Shown: positions 26,696 to 35,650 of the stretch, in pieces
Numbering within the stretch: position 1 is the first letter of the stretch
Layout of the letters: every line of letters starts with the position of its first letter
Assembly (NCBI GenBank): GCA_021324175.1
Contig: JAJPJP010000422.1
Span: 20,797 to 84,796, forward strand
DNA from: Chitinophagia bacterium
GTDB lineage: Bacteria; Bacteroidota; Bacteroidia; Chitinophagales; Chitinophagaceae
DNA length: 64,000 nucleotides
Reading direction: 5' to 3'
Position numbers and translations under genes: made by a program
The notes under the pieces: generated by a model
Told to the model about the DNA's origin: nothing
Seen by the model: only the letters and a program-made list of their open reading frames with translations
The model's database searches: none

Positions 26696-28162
26696 CTACC
26701 TGTCCAGCGTCACAAAAACCTGCTGGAGCACTTCCTTGTCATCAAATGGATATTTCACTCCCTTGACGTCCTGGTATTTTTCATGACCCTTCCCCGCAAC
26801 GAGCACGATATCCTCGGGTTGCGCAAGGCTGACCGCTGTTTTGATCGCCTCTCTGCGGTCAGTCATCGCGATGAATTTTTTTTTCGACGTCCCCGTCAAA
26901 CCCGTCTCCATATCCCGGATAATATCCTCGGGAACTTCGCTCCTGGGATTGTCCGAAGTGAAAATTGCCCGGTCGCTGTACTTGCAGGCGACTTCGCCCA
27001 TAATCGGTCTCTTGGTTTTATCCCGGTCCCCTCCGCACCCCACGACAGTGATGATTTGTTCATTTCGTTTGCGTAGATTCTGTATTGTGGAAAGCACATT
27101 GACGAGTGCATCCGGCGTATGGGCGTAGTCGACGATTCCGATAATTCGGTCCTTTGGAGAAACCAGATAGTCAAACCTTCCGTCCGCTCCGGTGAGCACG
27201 CTTAATTGCCTCAATACTTCCTGCTTTTCTGCTCCTATGCAAATCGACGCGCCAAACACAGCAAGCAGATTATAGGCGTTGAACTCACCGATAAGCCTGA
27301 AATGAACCTCCTGGTCATTGACCATCATGTTCAGGCCAGTGATGTCATTTTCTAGGATTCTGCCTTTGAAATCGGCCATGGTTTTCAAGCTGTAGAAATA
27401 TTTTTTTGCGTTGGTGTTTTGCAGCATCACGCGCCCGCGCTTATCGTCTGCATTGGAAATCGCAAATGCAGACGAAGGAAGCGAATCAAAGAATGACTTT
27501 TTCACGCGGACGTATTCGTCGAAACTCTTGTGGTAATCAAGGTGGTCGTGAGTAATATTGGTAAAGAGCGCGCCAGTGTATTTTAATCCCGCGATCCGTT
27601 GCTGATGAATGGCGTGCGAGCTTGTCTCCATGAATGCGTGCGAGCAGCCTTCGTCCACCATTTGCTTGAGAAGCGCATTGAGACTGACAGCGTCCGGCGT
27701 CGTATGGGTAGCGTCGAGTTTTAGTCCCGCGATCTGGTTTTGAACGGTGCTGAGCAGGCCGCATTTATATCCCATCGACGTATACAGCTTAAATAGCAGC
27801 GTCGCGACCGTAGTCTTTCCATTTGTGCCGGTGACGCCTACGAGCTTTAGCTTTTCGGAAGGCTGGCCATAAAAATTGTGGGAGATGATTCCGGCTGCAG
27901 TAGCGCTGTTTTCAACCTGCACATAAGATACACCTTCCTTCATTTGCCCAGGGTCGTTCTCATAAACGACGGTCCTTGCGCCCCCTGCGATCGCCGCATC
28001 GATAAATTGATGGCCGTTTGCTTTGACGCCTTCGACTGCGATGAACAGGCTTCCCTCCGTAGACTTTCTGGAATCCATCTGCACGTCGGTGACTTCAACA
28101 CCAAGTGCTCCCTGGGTCGCTCTGATCTTTACCTTATATAATATATCTTGCAACGTTTGCAT
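26696..28162 (-). CDS. murE: UDP-MurNAc-L-Ala-D-Glu:meso-diaminopimelate ligase
   Basis: A 488-residue Mur ligase adding the third amino acid. The ATP site is GVTGTNGKTTVATLL and THTTPDA is in the UDP-sugar domain. FTSDNPRSE holds the DNPR signature that in studied MurE enzymes selects meso-diaminopimelate, so the wall is predicted to be of the meso-DAP type. Its ATG shares one base with the ftsI stop codon (TAATG), indicating tight coupling. Confidence 0.96.
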   Translation of the reverse strand: MQTLQDILYKVKIRATQGALGVEVTDVQMDSRKSTEGSLFIAVEGVKANGHQFIDAAIAGGARTVVYENDPGQMKEGVSYVQVENSATAAGIISHNFYGQPSEKLKLVGVTGTNGKTTVATLLFKLYTSMGYKCGLLSTVQNQIAGLKLDATHTTPDAVSLNALLKQMVDEGCSHAFMETSSHAIHQQRIAGLKYTGALFTNITHDHLDYHKSFDEYVRVKKSFFDSLPSSAFAISNADDKRGRVMLQNTNAKKYFYSLKTMADFKGRILENDITGLNMMVNDQEVHFRLIGEFNAYNLLAVFGASICIGAEKQEVLRQLSVLTGADGRFDYLVSPKDRIIGIVDYAHTPDALVNVLSTIQNLRKRNEQIITVVGCGGDRDKTKRPIMGEVACKYSDRAIFTSDNPRSEVPEDIIRDMETGLTGTSKKKFIAMTDRREAIKTAVSLAQPEDIVLVAGKGHEKYQDVKGVKYPFDDKEVLQQVFVTLDR

Positions 28163-30285
28163 TAGTTCAATTCCAGCGTGATGTTTTGATTTTTGGTTAG
28201 TGCGGCGCCGGGCTGGATCGACTGGGTTTTTACTTTGCCCTTCCCCCTGGTGTTTACTTTTATCTCCATTCCCTCGAGTAAATAGAGTGCGTCTTTCAAA
28301 CCGAGCCCTCTTACATCAGGCACCATTTTCCCCGCGATCGGCTGTTTTTTTAGCACGACCTGGTGACTGGCGGTATAAAGCCGGGACCAGGAATTGCTCG
28401 CTGATGAATCACTGTATACCAGCTCGAATTCGCCCAGCACTTTCTTGATGTCGCGAGTTTCGCCAGCGTAATAAAACTGGCTGCTGTCTTTCTTCAGCTC
28501 CGGGACGCCTTCGGACTCGGCATGAGGATTGTCCCGCGCAAAAAGTTTATCTGCCACTTCGCGAAACACGGGGGCCGCCACTTCGCCGCCCATGTGCTTT
28601 GCCGGATGAGCCTTCGTGCGGATCACCACGATGCAACTGTATTTGGGATGGGCAAAAGGAAAATAACCGACAAATGAAGCCTGGTAGATGCCGTCGTCAT
28701 ACTTGATCTTTGCACCTGTAGATGTTCTCCCTGCGACGTGCGCCGTTCCTGTCTTGCCCCCCGCGTCATATAGCGCCGTTTCGAATGCTTTTTTCCCCGT
28801 TCCGATTTTTGTCACTGCAAGCATGCATTCCTGCGCATCTTTGATGATGCGGCTATCGGCGACGCGCTCCTCGAGCACCTGGGGTTGAATGACTTTTAAT
28901 GTCACACCATTGCTTTGAATGCGGCTGACGAGGTAGGGCTTCATCATTTTGCCATCATTGGCGATAGCATTGTAAAGCATCAGTGTTTGTAATGGAGTTA
29001 CTTCGATCGCGTATCCAAAGCTCATAGTGATCATTGCATGCAAGCCCTCATTTCCCTTGATTTTTGGCAGCACCGGCGACTCCTCGCCCATGAGGTCAAC
29101 CCCCGTTTTTGCATCGAGATGAAATTTGTGCAAGTATTGAATAAAATGCCTGGGTTGTGAACCAAAACTCTGATAAGCAAGTTTGCTCATCCCGACGTTC
29201 GAGCTATGCGCAAAACATTCTTTGACGGTTTCGATCGGCTTCGGTTGGCGTTCTGCGTCGTTCACCATGCGGACTCCCACAAATTCTCGGCCTTCAGAAC
29301 CAACGTTGACTTCATCATTCAACGTTGTATGTCCTTCGCTCAATACTGACAGGAGCGTAACCATCTTGATCGTCGAGCCAGGTTCAGTGGCTCGAAGTGC
29401 GTAATTATAATCTTCCCAATAACTTCCATTGCGCTGCCGGCTTAGGTTGGCAATTGCCTTGATTTTACCGGTCGAGGCTTCCATGACTACGCAGGTCCCC
29501 TGCTCGGCTTCATTTTCTGACATGCCTTTTGATAGCGCATTTTCTGCCAGATCCTGGATATCTACATCGATGTTGGTAACAACATCCTTCCCGTTTTCGG
29601 GCTCGATCTCGTAGCCCTCAACTGGTACATAATTGCCCGCCGCGATATAGCGGACCAGTTGCTTCCCGTTTTGGCCCTTCAGTGCCGTATCGTAGGTGCG
29701 TTCGAGCCCGACATTCTGGGAATTCTCACGGGCTAGGCCAATGGTTCGATTGGCCAATAGCCCAAAAGGATTGAGTCTTTTGTAGTTGGTCCTGACGATA
29801 AACCCGCTCCGGTTTCTTCCAAGCCTGACCAGCGGAAAATTCCTAAGAACTTTGTACTGTTCGAACGAAATATTTTGTTGCAGTGCAAAGTACCGGTCAT
29901 CAGTCTTGTACCCCCGGAGTAATTCCTTTCTGTATGTCGCGGCTGACTGGTCCCTGAACAACCCTGCCAGGCAAATCGCAAGAGAGTCAACATTATCTTT
30001 AAATCTCTTCCCGTTTTTCTCTCTGAGGCCGTCAGCTTCAAAATCAATGTAGATGTCAAAATAGGGAATCGAAGTACTCAGCATGTTTTCATCGTCGCTG
30101 TATATCGTCCCGCGGTCGGCATCCAGTTCGGACCAGCGCTGGTGAACGCTGTCGCTCAGCTTTTTCCAGTATATCCCCTGGAAATTCTGAATGTAGAATG
30201 CTTTACCCAAAACAAGAAAGCAGAGAATGCCTATGCCGATGAAGCATAAATATACACGCCATAATATGTCTCTTTTTATTTCCAA
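28162..30285 (-). CDS. ftsI: septal penicillin-binding protein FtsI (PBP3-like) with PASTA domain
   Basis: A 707-residue class B PBP that cross-links septal peptidoglycan with FtsW. It has one N-terminal membrane helix (about 10-30) and a dimerisation domain. In the transpeptidase the active serine is in STIK (Ser304, Lys307), followed by SSN at 361-363 and KTGTA at 511-515. A single C-terminal PASTA domain (about 645-707; MVPDVRGLGLKDALYLLE) may bind wall fragments; E. coli FtsI lacks it. It overlaps murE by one base and follows ftsL by 14 bp. Confidence 0.96.
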   Translation of the reverse strand: MEIKRDILWRVYLCFIGIGILCFLVLGKAFYIQNFQGIYWKKLSDSVHQRWSELDADRGTIYSDDENMLSTSIPYFDIYIDFEADGLREKNGKRFKDNVDSLAICLAGLFRDQSAATYRKELLRGYKTDDRYFALQQNISFEQYKVLRNFPLVRLGRNRSGFIVRTNYKRLNPFGLLANRTIGLARENSQNVGLERTYDTALKGQNGKQLVRYIAAGNYVPVEGYEIEPENGKDVVTNIDVDIQDLAENALSKGMSENEAEQGTCVVMEASTGKIKAIANLSRQRNGSYWEDYNYALRATEPGSTIKMVTLLSVLSEGHTTLNDEVNVGSEGREFVGVRMVNDAERQPKPIETVKECFAHSSNVGMSKLAYQSFGSQPRHFIQYLHKFHLDAKTGVDLMGEESPVLPKIKGNEGLHAMITMSFGYAIEVTPLQTLMLYNAIANDGKMMKPYLVSRIQSNGVTLKVIQPQVLEERVADSRIIKDAQECMLAVTKIGTGKKAFETALYDAGGKTGTAHVAGRTSTGAKIKYDDGIYQASFVGYFPFAHPKYSCIVVIRTKAHPAKHMGGEVAAPVFREVADKLFARDNPHAESEGVPELKKDSSQFYYAGETRDIKKVLGEFELVYSDSSASNSWSRLYTASHQVVLKKQPIAGKMVPDVRGLGLKDALYLLEGMEIKVNTRGKGKVKTQSIQPGAALTKNQNITLELN

Positions 30286-30299
30286 CTTACCCTGGTTTG

Positions 30300-30635
30300 T
30301 TATGGTTTTTTCAGCGTATCCGGCAGCGCCACCGCGGGTGCCGTCAATTCACGGAGCCCGAGAACTTCCACTGCTTTCGCCAATTCACTTTCTTTGCTCC
30401 GGAACATCACCTCGCTCCTTAACGTTTTATATTCATATTGCAACTCTTTGAGCTGCGTTTGTGCCCTTCCGATTTCACGAATGCTCTTGTCTGCATAATG
30501 CCCATTGTATATATAGATGATTGCCAGTAGTGCCAGGAACAGAAAAAAGGGGACATTTTTCACCATCCAGCGGTGCGTGTAGCGTCTTTTTAATTCGCTT
30601 TTGCTGGATTCGGCCACCTGGCTCTCTTCGCTCAT
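30300..30635 (-). CDS. ftsL: FtsL-like division protein
   Basis: A 111-residue bitopic protein: a cytoplasmic basic N-terminus (SELKRRYTHRWM), one membrane helix (FFLFLALLAIIYIY), then a periplasmic coiled coil (IREIGRAQTQLKELQYEYKT). It ends with ELAKAVEVLGLRELTAP, a pattern of the Bacteroidota FtsL family. FtsL helps activate FtsWI. Sequence conservation is low, but topology and position between rsmH and ftsI are diagnostic. Confidence 0.88.
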   Translation of the reverse strand: MSEESQVAESSKSELKRRYTHRWMVKNVPFFLFLALLAIIYIYNGHYADKSIREIGRAQTQLKELQYEYKTLRSEVMFRSKESELAKAVEVLGLRELTAPAVALPDTLKKP

Positions 30636-30710
30636 GAAATGAAATTTTCCGGTATTTTAAAAAGTTCCAACCAGTATTTGGATTGATTGATTTAGTCTAT
30701 TTTTCTACAG

Positions 30711-31691
30711 TTAGCGTTTTTCGGCTATTCTCAGTTTTGCGCTTCTCGCTCTTGGGTTATTTTTCAACTCAGCTTCCGATGGTCCGATCGGCTTTTTAGT
30801 CACCAGTTCGAAGGGCGGTCGTGCCCTTGCCCCAAAGAGATCACCATCTGCTAAAGAATCATCCCGGTTTCCGTGTTTGAAAAAGTTCTTTACGATTTTG
30901 TCCTCGAGCGAATGAAAGGTGATGATCACTATCCTGCCTCCGGGCTTGAGAATGCCGACCGAATCGCGCAATATGTCTTTAAGGGCATTCAGCTCGTCAT
31001 TGACCTCTATCCTTAAGCTCTGGAAAACCTGTGCAGCATATTTGTTCGGATTCCCTTTGGAAACTGAATTCAGCAGGCTCGTCAAATCGCTCGTCGTTTT
31101 GACCGGCGCTTTCTTTCTTTCCTCCACGATTTTCCTCGCCAGCGTTTTTGAATTGGTCACTTGCCCGTACTGCTCAAAAATCCGGTGCAGGTCCTTTTCG
31201 TCGTAGTTGTTGATGATTTCTGCCGCGCTGAGAACTTGCTGAATATTCATCCTCATATCCAAGGGCCCGTCAAACCGAATGGAAAAACCTCTACCTGCCT
31301 CGTCAAACTGGTGACTGCTGACCCCAAGATCGGCGACGATACCGTCGACTGCAGTCACCTCGTAAAGACGCAAAAAGCGCTGGAGATGACGAAAATTCTG
31401 GCCAATAAACACAATTCGCTCATCATCTGGCAAGTTTCGAGTGGCATCGGCATCCTGGTCAAAAGCGTAAAGCCTACCTTCTTTTCCAAGCTGGCTAAGA
31501 ATCGCCCTTGTATGGCCCGCACCGCCGAGTGTACAATCGACGTAGATCCCGCCCGGTTTGATCTGCAGACCCGACAACACTTCAGGAGTCATGATCGGCA
31601 CATGATAAGCTCCGGACTGTTCTTGTGGTTCAGATTGGGAGTTCCTCTTTTTCATAAGCCAATCCTTAAATGATTCCTCGTCAAGCCTCAC
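30711..31691 (-). CDS. rsmH: 16S rRNA (cytosine1402-N4)-methyltransferase
   Basis: A 326-residue SAM-dependent enzyme (MraW) methylating N4 of C1402 in the ribosomal P site. YHVPIMTPEVL, then VDCTLGGAGHTRAIL forms the SAM-binding loop. VADLGVSSHQFDEAGRGFSIR and RIVVITFHSLEDKIVKNFF are strongly conserved. The start overlaps mraZ by 11 bp; a Met 12 codons downstream is an alternative that would remove the overlap. Confidence 0.96.
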   Translation of the reverse strand: MRLDEESFKDWLMKKRNSQSEPQEQSGAYHVPIMTPEVLSGLQIKPGGIYVDCTLGGAGHTRAILSQLGKEGRLYAFDQDADATRNLPDDERIVFIGQNFRHLQRFLRLYEVTAVDGIVADLGVSSHQFDEAGRGFSIRFDGPLDMRMNIQQVLSAAEIINNYDEKDLHRIFEQYGQVTNSKTLARKIVEERKKAPVKTTSDLTSLLNSVSKGNPNKYAAQVFQSLRIEVNDELNALKDILRDSVGILKPGGRIVIITFHSLEDKIVKNFFKHGNRDDSLADGDLFGARARPPFELVTKKPIGPSEAELKNNPRARSAKLRIAEKR

Positions 31692-32151
31692 CGGGCATCA
31701 TAAACTTCTTGTTCAGGAGCTTATTGGCCATGCTGCTTACTGATTCCGTTGGAAATTCTGCAAAGAACTTGGTGTACTTACTTTTATCCCAGATTTCTAT
31801 GATTCTGCCAGTGGCAAGGAGAACGATGTCCTTTTCCAGTTCGGCATGAGGTTTCAGGTTTGGAGGCACCAAAAGTCGCCCTGCGGAGTCCAGTTCAAGT
31901 ATAGTCGCCCCGTTCAGGAAAAACCGTTTGAATTGTCTAATTTCAGGATCAAAATCACTTAGGTTATTTAAATCATTGAAAATGACCTCCCAAGTCTTCC
32001 ATGGGTACAAGCTGAGGTATTTTTCCATGCCACGATTGACAACAAATCTGCTATCACTTTCATCTTCCATCTGCTTTTTGAAGCCGACAGGGAGAAGGAA
32101 GCGACCTTTTGTGTCCAAAGTAGCTTCATATTCACCAAGAAAACCAGCCAT
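31681..32151 (-). CDS. mraZ: transcriptional regulator MraZ
   Basis: A 156-residue AbrB-like DNA-binding protein with two SpoVT/AbrB repeats, each with its signature: DTKGRFLLPV near residue 13 and DSAGRLLVPP near 90. MraZ forms rings and represses or activates its own dcw operon by binding short direct repeats before the gene. It is first in the cluster, and three candidate repeats lie 20-47 bp upstream of its ATG. Confidence 0.95.
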   Translation of the reverse strand: MAGFLGEYEATLDTKGRFLLPVGFKKQMEDESDSRFVVNRGMEKYLSLYPWKTWEVIFNDLNNLSDFDPEIRQFKRFFLNGATILELDSAGRLLVPPNLKPHAELEKDIVLLATGRIIEIWDKSKYTKFFAEFPTESVSSMANKLLNKKFMMPGEA

Positions 32152-32170
32152 TTATGAAAGGATTTGTTCA

Positions 32171-32198
32171 AAATTTCCCTTAATTCCTACAATTCCAC
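32171..32198 (-). promoter_or_regulatory. candidate MraZ operator: three short direct repeats
   Basis: On the plus strand three units read AATTTCC (32172), AATTCC (32182) and AATTCC (32191), at a 9-10 bp period; on the mraZ coding strand each reads GGAATT or GGGAAATT. Known MraZ sites are three or so G-rich direct repeats with near-10-bp period just upstream of mraZ, so position and spacing fit. The repeat sequence itself differs from the E. coli TGGG type. Confidence 0.4.
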
Positions 32199-32248
32199 AC
32201 AAAATAACCTTTTTTACCACAAATAATGGTAATTTGCGAAATTTAATT

Positions 32249-32360
32249 TTTTCCACAGCGTCTTTTTTGCATGAAATATAGACTGGTACAGGCTTTCAAG
32301 AGAATTATTATTCAACAGTATGTGAATTGCCTGTGAATAACTGTGGATATTTGTGAATAA
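32249..32360. other. cluster of DnaA-box-like 9-mers; candidate origin region or DnaA-regulated divergent promoter
   Basis: Four units on the plus strand start at 32321 (TGTGAATTG), 32332 (TGTGAATAA), 32342 (TGTGGATAT) and 32352 (TGTGAATAA), spaced 11, 10 and 10 bp. The second and fourth match the reverse complement of TTWTNCACA exactly, the third has one mismatch and the first two. TTTTCCACA at 32249-32257 matches in the other orientation. The flanking 32152-32250 is AT-rich and includes a TTACCA/TGGTAA dyad (32214-32232). The gap divides leftward from mostly rightward genes. Confidence 0.5.
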
Positions 32361-32376
32361 CACTAAAATCGTAGCT

Positions 32377-32787
32377 ATGGCGACCGTAGGTTACTCGGGT
32401 AAACCCCTGTTTAATAAGCTGGGTATCAAGGAGGATATGAGGGTTTTGCTGATCGGTCAGCCCCAGGATTATTTTTCGATTCTTGAAGTCGATATTTCTA
32501 ATCAAATTGTCCCTCCTCATATGAATCCGGATTTCGTCCATATTTTTGCCCGCACACAACATGAATATGAGGTCGCATTGTCAAGGCTCAAAAACAAATA
32601 TGCGGCAAATCCGAAGATGATTATATGGGTTTCCTGGCATAAGAAATCAGCGAAAATACCCACTGACCTAACCGAGGATACCATTCGGAATTACGCATTA
32701 AAAAATGACCTCGTGGATATTAAGGTTTGTGCTGTCAGCGAGCAATGGAGCGGCCTGAAGCTGGTCGTTTCAAAGTCAAAACGCTAG
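32377..32787 (+). CDS. DUF3052-family protein
   Basis: A 136-residue protein. The N-terminus VGYSGKPLFNKLGIKEDMRV followed by LLIGQP is the DUF3052 signature. PKMIIWVSWHKKS and a C-terminal VCAVSEQWSGLKLV complete the fold. Members are widespread but have no proven function. ATG at 32377 was preferred to a GTG at 32353, because that GTG lies inside the last DnaA-box-like repeat and the conserved region begins at the ATG. queA follows after 41 bp. Confidence 0.78.
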   Translation: MATVGYSGKPLFNKLGIKEDMRVLLIGQPQDYFSILEVDISNQIVPPHMNPDFVHIFARTQHEYEVALSRLKNKYAANPKMIIWVSWHKKSAKIPTDLTEDTIRNYALKNDLVDIKVCAVSEQWSGLKLVVSKSKR

Positions 32788-32828
32788 TTCAAAAACTACC
32801 TTAATGGCAGCAGTTGGCTGTTTTTCAT

Positions 32829-34064
32829 ATGCATCCGAAAGATATACGCATCGCCGAATTCGATTACTTACTTCCTGATGAATTAATTTCTCGCTATCCC
32901 CTCCCTGAAAGAGATGCGTCACGGATCCTCGCTTACGACCATGCACATATTGAGACCGATGTTTTCCGCAATCTGGCGTCGCGGATTCCGGCTGCATCAC
33001 TCATGATCTTCAATGACACTCGCGTCTTTGCAGCGAGGGTAAAATTTCAAAAGCCTTCAGGAGGCATCATTGAAATCTTTTGTCTTGAACCCGTCGGGCA
33101 TTCCATGAGTCTTTCGCAGTCCATGCATGAGGGCGCACCCGTTGAATGGAAATGCCTTGTTGGAGGCGCCTCCAAATGGAAGCATGGCATGATCCTGTCA
33201 AAATCAGTGATCGACAATGGAAAATCTTATTCCTTGCGCGCATCATTCGTCGCAAAACTGGAAGACTGTTTTGTGATTCGCTTTGATTGGACGCCCGGCG
33301 CAATTCCATTTTCGGAGATTATCCGTTATTTCGGCGAAACGCCCCTCCCTCCCTATATCCGAAGGAATGTGGAGATCAGCGATCGCGAAAGATACCAAAC
33401 GATTTATGCTTCTGCGGAAGGATCGGTCGCAGCCCCAACAGCAGGATTGCACTTTACCAAAAATGTTATTCAATCGTTGGACGAAAAAAAAATTATTAGG
33501 GATTTTGTCACGCTCCATGTAGGAGCAGGGACCTTCAAGCCGGTTAAATCAGCCTTGCTCGCCGGTCATGAGATGCACGAAGAATATATGGAAGTTAGCA
33601 TTCATTGCATTCGGTCTGTCATAGACCATTGCAGCCGCGAAGTAGTCGCCGTAGGCACCACTTCACTGAGAACGCTTGAAAGCGTTTATTGGATTGGACA
33701 AAAATTGGTCGCAGGTATTCCGTTCGATCCTGAAGAAATTGCCGTCGAACAATGGTATCCTTATGAGCCGCGATCCAAAGAGCCAACGTTGTGGGAATCG
33801 CTCGAAGCTCTTGCGGGCTGGATGAAATCAAGAAATAAAGAGCGGCTGATTACGCGAACACGGCTGCTTATAGCTCCTCCATACCGTTTCAGGATCGTAA
33901 ATCGGTTGATCACTAATTTTCATCAGCCAAATTCGACGTTGCTGATCCTGGTCGCCGCTTTCGTCGGGAAGGACTGGAAAAAAATTTACGAGTATGCCGT
34001 GCGGGAAAAATTCAGATTTCTAAGCTATGGCGACGCTTGTTTGTTGTCTTCCGTCAATTCGTGA
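32829..34064 (+). CDS. queA: S-adenosylmethionine:tRNA ribosyltransferase-isomerase
   Basis: A 411-residue QueA, transferring the ribosyl part of SAM to preQ1-modified tRNA to form epoxyqueuosine. Landmarks are FDYLLPDELISRYPLPERDAS, IFNDTRVFAARV, GETPLPPYIRR, SVAAPTAGLHFT and LITNFHQPNSTLLILVAAFVG. It is longer than the 350-residue proteobacterial enzyme, as usual in Bacteroidota. ATG at 32829 is preferred to an in-frame TTG five codons upstream. Its 3' end overlaps the convergent histidine kinase gene by 40 bp. Confidence 0.95.
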   Translation: MHPKDIRIAEFDYLLPDELISRYPLPERDASRILAYDHAHIETDVFRNLASRIPAASLMIFNDTRVFAARVKFQKPSGGIIEIFCLEPVGHSMSLSQSMHEGAPVEWKCLVGGASKWKHGMILSKSVIDNGKSYSLRASFVAKLEDCFVIRFDWTPGAIPFSEIIRYFGETPLPPYIRRNVEISDRERYQTIYASAEGSVAAPTAGLHFTKNVIQSLDEKKIIRDFVTLHVGAGTFKPVKSALLAGHEMHEEYMEVSIHCIRSVIDHCSREVVAVGTTSLRTLESVYWIGQKLVAGIPFDPEEIAVEQWYPYEPRSKEPTLWESLEALAGWMKSRNKERLITRTRLLIAPPYRFRIVNRLITNFHQPNSTLLILVAAFVGKDWKKIYEYAVREKFRFLSYGDACLLSSVNS

Positions 34065-35437
34065 TTCGTTCGGAAGGGAAAATCAAGTGTAAAGGTGGTC
34101 CCCTTGCCGATGGTGCTTTCGACGCGAATTTTTCCATGGTGCGCATCGACCATCGTCTTGACGTAACTCAAACCAAGCCCGAATCCTTTTACATTATGAA
34201 GATTTCCGGTGTGCGCGCGATAGAATTTTTCGAAAATGCGCCGTTGGGTTTCTTTATTCATTCCAATCCCGTTGTCTTCGATGCGAAGAACGAAATTCTT
34301 ATTGCTGCTGTGCGTCGTTACCGCGATGTGGACGTGGTCCCTTGAATATTTTACGGCGTTGTCAATAAGGTTGGAAACGAGGCTGGTGAAATGCACTTCA
34401 TCGACCATGAGCTGGTCGTTGGAAGCATTCAGATGCAGTTCCGCTTTGCCGTGTTTGTCCTCCAATTGCAGCTTAAAATTATCGACGACGTCTTTTATTA
34501 TTTCGTGGACATGGACGGGAAAGAGATTCATTTGCATCTCGTTGCGATCTAATAGCGCCGCCTGCAGGATAGTTTCCACCTGCTTATTCATGCGTTTGTT
34601 TTCTTCCTTGATAATGCTGCTGAAATAATTTGATTTTTGCTTGTCCTGCGAGACTTTCTCATTACGTAAGGCGTCAACTGCCAATGAAATCGTGGCCAGA
34701 GGAGTCTTGAACTCATGCGTCATGTTGTTGATGAAGTCATTTTTAATCTCGCTGATTTTCTTTTGCTGCAATAGTGTGCGCACCGTGAGGTAAAATGCAG
34801 CGATGATGACCAGCGTAAAGAAAATCGCAAACATGATCATCACGCGCAGGTCCTTAAGCACGATGCTTTTAAAATTCGGCACAACTACGCAAAGGGCCTC
34901 TTCGGGAGTCAGGTTGTTTATCAGCGTGCCGCTCGCTTCCTGCAGAAGATAAACCGTTGCCGAATTATGGATCGTATCCTCGGCTACCTGGATAAAATTG
35001 GGTGAATGCAATTCGTAGGTGATCAAATTAAAGTCTGAACTGATGCCGAATTCAAAGCGCGTATTTTTCAGCCCGACATTGTTGAACGCTTTCTGGAGTT
35101 TTTCCGCGATTTCGTTTACTGTAAACCGTTGGGCGATCGTCGTTGGTTTAAGCAACTCATTGAAAATTTGGTCCGTCGGATGAAATGCTTCGCCCGGTTT
35201 AAAACGGAAATTCTTGATGCTTGGGAAAGTCGCTTTTTGTTGTGCCAGTTCCACGCCCACGCTCGCAATCGCATTGGAGACTTTTTCTCTGAGCTGTTCT
35301 TCCTTGTTCTCCACCATCGTTCGAACCCAATTGACCTGGATATAGATGATTCCAATAAGGGACAGCGTGATGAGTAAGATAATGACAGGAAAAATTTTTT
35401 TCACCGGCTGCTTTTTTTGTTCGCTGCCCGCTCGCAC
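34025..35437 (-). CDS. membrane-bound sensor histidine kinase, orphan
   Basis: A 470-residue kinase with a membrane helix at about 15-33, a periplasmic sensor region of about 165 residues, and a second helix at about 199-219. The HisKA H-box is MTHEFKTPLAT (His241). The HATPase domain has N-box NLIDNAVKYS, G1 DNGIGM, the F-box FEKFYR and G2 GFGLGLSYVK. No response regulator gene is adjacent, so partner and signal are unknown. An exact -7 box (TAATTTTG) lies 34 bp before the ATG, supporting this start. Confidence 0.9.
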   Translation of the reverse strand: MRAGSEQKKQPVKKIFPVIILLITLSLIGIIYIQVNWVRTMVENKEEQLREKVSNAIASVGVELAQQKATFPSIKNFRFKPGEAFHPTDQIFNELLKPTTIAQRFTVNEIAEKLQKAFNNVGLKNTRFEFGISSDFNLITYELHSPNFIQVAEDTIHNSATVYLLQEASGTLINNLTPEEALCVVVPNFKSIVLKDLRVMIMFAIFFTLVIIAAFYLTVRTLLQQKKISEIKNDFINNMTHEFKTPLATISLAVDALRNEKVSQDKQKSNYFSSIIKEENKRMNKQVETILQAALLDRNEMQMNLFPVHVHEIIKDVVDNFKLQLEDKHGKAELHLNASNDQLMVDEVHFTSLVSNLIDNAVKYSRDHVHIAVTTHSSNKNFVLRIEDNGIGMNKETQRRIFEKFYRAHTGNLHNVKGFGLGLSYVKTMVDAHHGKIRVESTIGKGTTFTLDFPFRTNHELTEDNKQASP

Positions 35438-35471
35438 CCGTACCGGGCCCTAACGGTATTTCGACTGTTTG

Positions 35472-35479
35472 CAAAATTA
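35472..35479 (-). promoter_or_regulatory. -7 element of the histidine kinase gene
   Basis: TAATTTTG on the minus strand (35479-35472) is an exact -7 match giving a leader of roughly 30 nt. No TTG lies at the expected -33 distance. Confidence 0.45.
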
Positions 35480-35650
35480 TTGAATTGGCAGATTGTTTGT
35501 CTTTTTTTATGCAGGCGGCCGATGCCTATTTAACGAAGGTTTCACAGAAAAATCCTGCTCTGAAACAAACCTGCATGACCCCGGCCAATGCCCGTCAGCA
35601 ACTGCTCATTTCCATAGTCATAATTGAAGAAGTTTGACTAATTTACGGGC

